A DNA stretch of 64,000 bases from Alternaria dauci (lineage: Eukaryota; Ascomycota; Dothideomycetes; Pleosporales; Pleosporaceae), in contig NC_091276.1 of the NCBI RefSeq assembly GCF_042100115.1, forward strand, positions 1,550,001 through 1,614,000, written 5' to 3'. Position numbers and translations under genes: made by a program. Of this stretch, positions 59,143-64,000 are shown one piece after another (the stretch's first letter is position 1; each line of letters starts with the position of its first letter). The notes beneath the pieces are model-generated. The model saw only the letters and a list, made by a program, of their open reading frames with translations. It ran no database searches and was not told the origin of the DNA.

Positions 59143-61829
59143 ATGAGTTCCTCGGCCCCTGGACCGCCATCGCCGTCGGCCAGCTTCTACGACTTGAGCG
59201 ACGATGAAGAGGGCGAATACAATACTATCCGACACACTAGCAGCGGGAAGGGTGTGAAACTGTTGTACACAAAGAGTAAAGTACGTATGACTTACGTGGA
59301 TGCGACACTCCGTAGTCAACCTAACATGGGCAGGTATACGTACATCCCTCGCCTTCGTCAAAGGACAACATCCCAGGCTTTGTCGCTTTAGTTCAGCAAA
59401 AGTCCAACCGGATCGCCAGCGATGCGCGTCCAACCTCATCCTCGTCCGCCCGAAGCGTGAACGCGTCATCGCTGCTCCTCGCTTGGATACCAGAGTCAAA
59501 CCTCGGCGATGCCTATGATACATACGTCAAGGTCGACCTGTCAGACTCGTCGTCACCCCCAAAGCAGTCGTACCTTGTGCCTCCGCCTCCCACACCATCC
59601 ACCCACGCCGGAACTCCCGGCTATGCATTCGCGTTGCCCGTCAGCGAGATCTACTCCGTCCTCATACGGCCACCGAGCATCGGGTGGTGGTTTGGAAGCG
59701 TCGTCATCAACACTCGGGCTGGAGATAGCTTTCCTGCACTCTTCTTCCACGACAGCGAGTGTCAGTCTACCATCATGCAGCGGAAGAAGTTGGCCAAGGA
59801 AAGCTTCGATCCGTTTGGCGACGGAGGAGGCATGTTCTGGGGCGGCGACGAGGTACTGAGATGGCTGAAGAGATACGTTACAGTCGAACGTTCTGGAGCC
59901 GATCCGAGCATATACCTTATCGATCCTTCGGAAGACGACAAGAAATCCTTTGGCAAAGACGTCGCACCAAGGAAGAGCTCCGAAGGCAAGGCAGACGCGT
60001 CGTCTTCACAGCAGATGGGAAAACGAGACGGTGGAATGGATCCAGTTACAAAGGCACTCAAGGAAGCTAGGTGGAACTTCCTCGAAAAGCTCAGCCAGGT
60101 CACAACGTTCACGCGAAGGACTGCTCAGGCCGTGGCAGACAACCCCAAGATCCCGCCTCAGGTTAGGCGCCTGATCCAGAATCCCGAAGTACAGACGCTG
60201 CAAGAAGAGTTTGACAGCGCACGGCTATATCTCGCAAGATGGGCCATGGGCATTGCGGAACAAAGCGAGCGTGAGCGGAACCAACGAATCTGGACAGCTA
60301 AAGATGTTCTGGCCATGGAGGAAAGTGATGTTGGTGACTTTGAGATTCTTGATATGGACAAGATGACCATGGCCGACAGAAGAAAACCAGTCACCTTGGC
60401 CGAATGGAAAGGCTTCTTCGATCCCAAGGGACGGCTCCAGCTGACGCCAGACGAGGTCAAAGACCGCATCTTCCACGGAGGCCTAGATCCTGACGACGGT
60501 GTACGAAAGGAGGCCTGGCTGTTCCTTCTCGGAGTCTACGAATGGGACAGCTCAGACGAAGAGCGACGCGCAAACATCAACAGTCGGCGAGACGAGTACA
60601 TTCGACTCAAGGGTGCTTGGTGGGAGCGCATGGTTGAGGGAAACCAGAACGAAGAGCAAGAAGAGTGGTGGAGAGAACAGAAGAACAGGATAGGTATGTG
60701 CCCTTGCGCGTTGCACAGTTGCTTCAAAGTTGGCTGACTTGTCCCATTCTATGGGGTCCGTTGTGTAGAGAAAGATGTACATCGCACAGATCGTAACATT
60801 CCCATCTTCGCCGGCGAGGACATTCCTCATCCTGATCCCGACTCGCCTTTCGCGGACGTGGGCACCAACGTTCACCTGGAGCAGATGAAAGATATGCTAT
60901 TGACATACAACGAGTACAACAAGGACCTTGGCTACGTCCAGGGTATGAGCGACCTGCTTGCGCCCATCTACGCAGTCATGCAGGATGACGCTGTCGCATT
61001 CTGGGGCTTTGTTGGATTTATGGAGCGCATGGTATGTTCAAGGCTGACGAACATCCAGTCTAGACGTGGCAACTAACATGCATGCAGGAGCGCAACTTCC
61101 TACGCGACCAGTCTGGCATGCGCAAGCAGCTCATGACGCTCGATCACCTTGTACAGCTCATGGACCCCAAGTTGTATCTTCACCTTCAGTCTGCCGAGTC
61201 AACAAACTTCTTTTTCTTCTTCCGCATGTTGCTTGTTTGGTACAAGCGCGAGTTTGAATGGGCTGATGTCCTGCGGCTGTGGGAGTCACTCTGGACCGAT
61301 TACCAGAGCAGCAACTTCCATATCTTCATTGCACTAGCCATTCTGGAAAAGCACCGAGATGTTATCATGGCACATCTGAAGCACTTTGACGAGGTGCTCA
61401 AGTATGGTAAGCCACGCAATCAAACAATCTACATTGGCGGTAAATGATACTGACACCAAAGTAGTCAATGAACTATCCGGTACTATGGATCTCGAATCAA
61501 CGCTCGTTCGCGCAGAGTCACTCTTCAAGAGATTTCAACGAACGGTAGAGACAATCGACAAGAAGGGCAACTTCCCCTCTGCCCCACAAGCGCGACAACG
61601 CAAGTTGGCTGCTGCAGTCGTGGCCGGCCCGGGACCCAATACGGCGGCAGGTGCATCAAGACCAAATGACCAGGCAGTGACTTCGGGTACAGATAAAGGA
61701 AAACAGGTTGGTGAAGAAGATCAGGAGGCGAGGGTCATCAGCCCTGAGCTACGCGCACTACTGAGCAAGAAAGTCGAGAAGCTCGACAAGCAGACTATCT
61801 TGGAACATGGTGGCGGTGTTGGCAAGTGA
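59143..61829 (+). CDS. GYP7: TBC-domain Rab GTPase-activating protein (Gyp7 type)
   Basis: Exons 59143-59280, 59334-60693, 60769-61031, 61088-61406 and 61465-61829 join in phase to 814 aa. The N-terminal half has a Gyp7-type lipid/Rab-binding region (KLLYTKSKVYVHPS, then YLVPPPPTPS and SVLIRPPSIGWWFGSVVI). The TBC domain starts near residue 435 (GVRKEAWLFLLGVYEW), with the arginine finger Arg505 in KDVHRTDRN and the glutamine finger Gln557 in LGYVQGMSDLL. It continues with MERNFLRDQSGM and FEWADVLRLWESLWTD. Both catalytic fingers are present, so it should be active. Yeast Gyp7 acts on Ypt7/Rab7 at the vacuole. The C-terminal tail is low-complexity with a final charged helix. Confidence 0.93.
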
Positions 61830-62281
61830 ACCCACTCTGGATACTCTTATGAATTATGGAATGGCGTTACGGTCTGGTAGGATATATTGGCGAGATTTTA
61901 GGGTTGCTTACGCTCAACGAGGCACCAGCAAGGCTAGTCGCTACTGCGATCGGCAACATCGCACCTTCACGTTCATCGTTCACATCGATCCTCTCTTCAC
62001 AAGTTGGCTAAATACGATATCTTCTTTCCTGCTTCAGCGTCAGCAATATTGGCAACGTATCCATCACTATACCTGCTGCTATGTTTGTCTTCCCATAAAA
62101 TCAACGATTGTAATTGTATCTTCTTTCCCTTACACGTCTAGCTTGCAGATTGTACTTCACACAGAGTTCGACTGCTTCACATTCACGGTTGCCAACACTC
62201 CGTCCACTCAGTATAAGCAAACCACGATCCGTCACCTGTCGGAACCTACAAAAAGACAAGTACAGTAGTAGCAGACCTTCA
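61830..62281. other. Intergenic region
   Basis: 3' flank of the TBC gene and promoter of the next frame; pyrimidine-rich stretches, no gene seen. Confidence 0.45.
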
Positions 62282-64000
62282 ATGAACTACATCAACCGCT
62301 TCATCGATCGTTTCTCTCCGACCCATCCACACAACAATTCATATCCTACACGGCTTCCCAACAGCCCCACCACCTCTCCTCATCGTTGTAGGTCTTGTTC
62401 GCACTCTCACTATAGGCGCAAGTACCGTCACCGCAAGAAGATGACATCCTTCAATGGCCCCTGGTCCAGCGACCTCGACACTTTTAAAATGACAGTGCAG
62501 TCGATGCCAGACCAGTACAAGTCCTCTTTTGCCGCTGGATCCAAGTCTACCCTGGAAAAGGTCTGCGACTCAAAAGTCCTCCACATTTGGGAATCCAAGT
62601 CCGATGTCGACGATCTTCTCCAGCTTACTTCCGTTATTGCCAAACTGTGTGACCTGGGTGTACGCAAGCACAAAGGCGCTAATGACAGCGATGGTGGTAT
62701 GCTGATCATCGCTGAAGAAAGCAGGTGCTGGAACAACTTTGGTCGAATTTGTCAATTGGTCGAGTATCTGACTGGAGCTGATGGCAAGAGACATCTCGAG
62801 GGTACAGTGGTGGTTTTTAGCAAGATTGTGGTGGTGAGAGGATGGGATAACAGTGTCTTGTCCGGACAGCAAGAGGCGCTCGCTAAGACAGTGAAGAGAG
62901 TCAATACGGCAGTTGAGCGTGTGCTGAAAATGAGTGGGTGGAAGGAGATTGTATGGCATCATGGTGCTGTGCTATATTTCTTGCTCCAGTGGATCAACGT
63001 CACGACATCCTCTTTACGATCTGCCCTATCCGCCATCACCATCACAGGATCTCTTAACCTCTCGGAAAGCATCGCGCCTTCCGTTGCTGGGCGTGCGAAC
63101 AAATTGCCGGATCTGGAGCGCCTAGAGCAATACGCGACGAAATTAGACATACCCGTCATCTTCCTCGATGCACCTAGTCAGCTACTGAACCTCGGATATC
63201 CTGGCAACTATGTTTACTACTATGGTCACTACATCAACACTTTTCTGCCTCACTCGTTAGCCCGCTCTCATCTTCACAAAGCGCAAGACGAACTTATCAC
63301 ATTCGCTTTCAGGCTGCGAGGTGCGAGTGAAGGCCGATACGGTAGTGATGTAGTCAAGATGGTGCAGAAGCATCTCGACGCGAGCAAGGCGAGACACTGG
63401 GCGAGGATGTGTGTTAGCAAAGAAAGCTACGAGAAGAGCAAATGTAGAGCAGCTGGCAAAGATGAAGCGATTCATCATGCAGTTCAGTTAGCCGATAGCC
63501 CTTTCGCTCTTCTGGCTTCTGGCATTGGGGTACCAGCATTTGCAAGACTAGCGGTCGGTCCTGCATCTGCATCTGCACAGGATTACTACATCGCAGCACC
63601 CGTCAAAATTGCGTTTGCGAAGGCTCAGATCCGGCCTACTAGCCCTGCGACTTTTCATATCCTCATCCCACAGTCTTCTCAAGATCTCGAGAAAGTCACA
63701 AATCGCGTCCAGGGACTCATGATGGCGGTCCTGGAACTTGTAAGGCAGGAGAAAGGCGACCCAGTGCTCAACGACACAGAGAAGGTGATGTGGGACGCGG
63801 TTGTTAAGGCATGTGAATGGGCGATTGAGGGTTGTGACGAAAGCAGTATGCCCAAGGGTGTAGCGCAGAAAGTGGGATTTGTTACAGAAAAGTTGAGAAA
63901 GGGAACTTGGGGTTTCGCGCTGGATCCACCCAAAGATGGAGGTGCCGCTGCAACGAGCAACACCACTGCAGTACCGGCGATGCCGGAGCCGAATCGTATG
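62282..64000 (+). CDS. Unrecognised large protein, 3'-truncated by window end
   Basis: Reading from ATG 62282 gives 573 codons without a stop up to the last base of the window, so the protein is longer. An in-frame ATG at 62441 is an alternative start; the 53 residues before it are Ser/His/Arg-rich. No signal peptide. The body is mixed alpha/beta in character: KVLHIWESKSDVDDLLQL, MLIIAEESRCWNNFGRIC, TVVVFSKIVVVRGWD, IPVIFLDAPSQLLNLGYPGNYVYYYG, DYYIAAPVKIAF and FHILIPQSSQDLEKV. One hydrophobic stretch (AVLYFLLQWINV) may be buried rather than membrane-spanning. I do not recognise the family. The length of uninterrupted frame and protein-like composition make it a real gene. Confidence 0.75.
   Translation, partial: MNYINRFIDRFSPTHPHNNSYPTRLPNSPTTSPHRCRSCSHSHYRRKYRHRKKMTSFNGPWSSDLDTFKMTVQSMPDQYKSSFAAGSKSTLEKVCDSKVLHIWESKSDVDDLLQLTSVIAKLCDLGVRKHKGANDSDGGMLIIAEESRCWNNFGRICQLVEYLTGADGKRHLEGTVVVFSKIVVVRGWDNSVLSGQQEALAKTVKRVNTAVERVLKMSGWKEIVWHHGAVLYFLLQWINVTTSSLRSALSAITITGSLNLSESIAPSVAGRANKLPDLERLEQYATKLDIPVIFLDAPSQLLNLGYPGNYVYYYGHYINTFLPHSLARSHLHKAQDELITFAFRLRGASEGRYGSDVVKMVQKHLDASKARHWARMCVSKESYEKSKCRAAGKDEAIHHAVQLADSPFALLASGIGVPAFARLAVGPASASAQDYYIAAPVKIAFAKAQIRPTSPATFHILIPQSSQDLEKVTNRVQGLMMAVLELVRQEKGDPVLNDTEKVMWDAVVKACEWAIEGCDESSMPKGVAQKVGFVTEKLRKGTWGFALDPPKDGGAAATSNTTAVPAMPEPNRM

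Overview
The window is nuclear DNA of a filamentous ascomycete. Genes are mostly separated by several hundred bases, and many are split by short introns of about 47-146 nt with GT..AG borders and CTNAC-like branch sites. TATA-like boxes and CT-rich leaders precede several starts. The gene content (velvet protein VeA, formin, hybrid histidine kinase, cytochrome b5-fused sphingolipid desaturase, class II-type peroxidase, small cysteine-rich secreted proteins) suggests Pezizomycotina. From general resemblance I infer Dothideomycetes, probably Pleosporales, but no marker here proves that. I saw no tRNA, rRNA, CRISPR or intact transposon.

Layout. 0-12 kb: a 5'-truncated extended SDR reductase, a delta-8 sphingolipid desaturase, a secreted SnoaL/NTF2-fold protein, a GPI-anchored-looking protein carrying two copies of a His/Cys motif, a hypothetical protein and a 70-aa six-cysteine secreted protein. 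12-16.5 kb: a long gene-free stretch leading into veA. 16.5-28.6 kb: veA, O-acetylhomoserine sulfhydrylase with one GC-AG intron, a long-chain acyl-CoA synthetase ending in the peroxisomal signal AKL, a Lys/Ser-rich nuclear-type protein and a five-exon MAPEG-type membrane protein. 29-31.3 kb: two convergent genes for six-cysteine secreted proteins, then about 4.5 kb with no convincing gene.

35.8-46 kb: mitochondrial-type formate dehydrogenase, a small single-pass membrane protein, a Bni1/SepA-type formin of about 1747 aa and a secreted class II-type heme peroxidase. 49-64 kb: a GAF hybrid histidine kinase with a degenerate receiver before its canonical one, a DUF2011-like basic protein, an unrecognised 437-aa protein, a DUF3632-like protein, an Mso1-like Sec1-binding protein, a Gyp7-type TBC Rab-GAP and a long unrecognised frame that runs off the right edge.

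This is an ordinary chromosomal mix, not a biosynthetic cluster. Links between neighbours are loose: formin, Mso1 and the Rab-GAP all serve polarised growth and membrane traffic, while VeA and the histidine kinase are regulators of development and stress. The material least explained by known families is the set of secreted proteins and the twin-motif GPI protein. Exon joins were worked out by reading frames and splice sites by eye and were not checked against transcripts.
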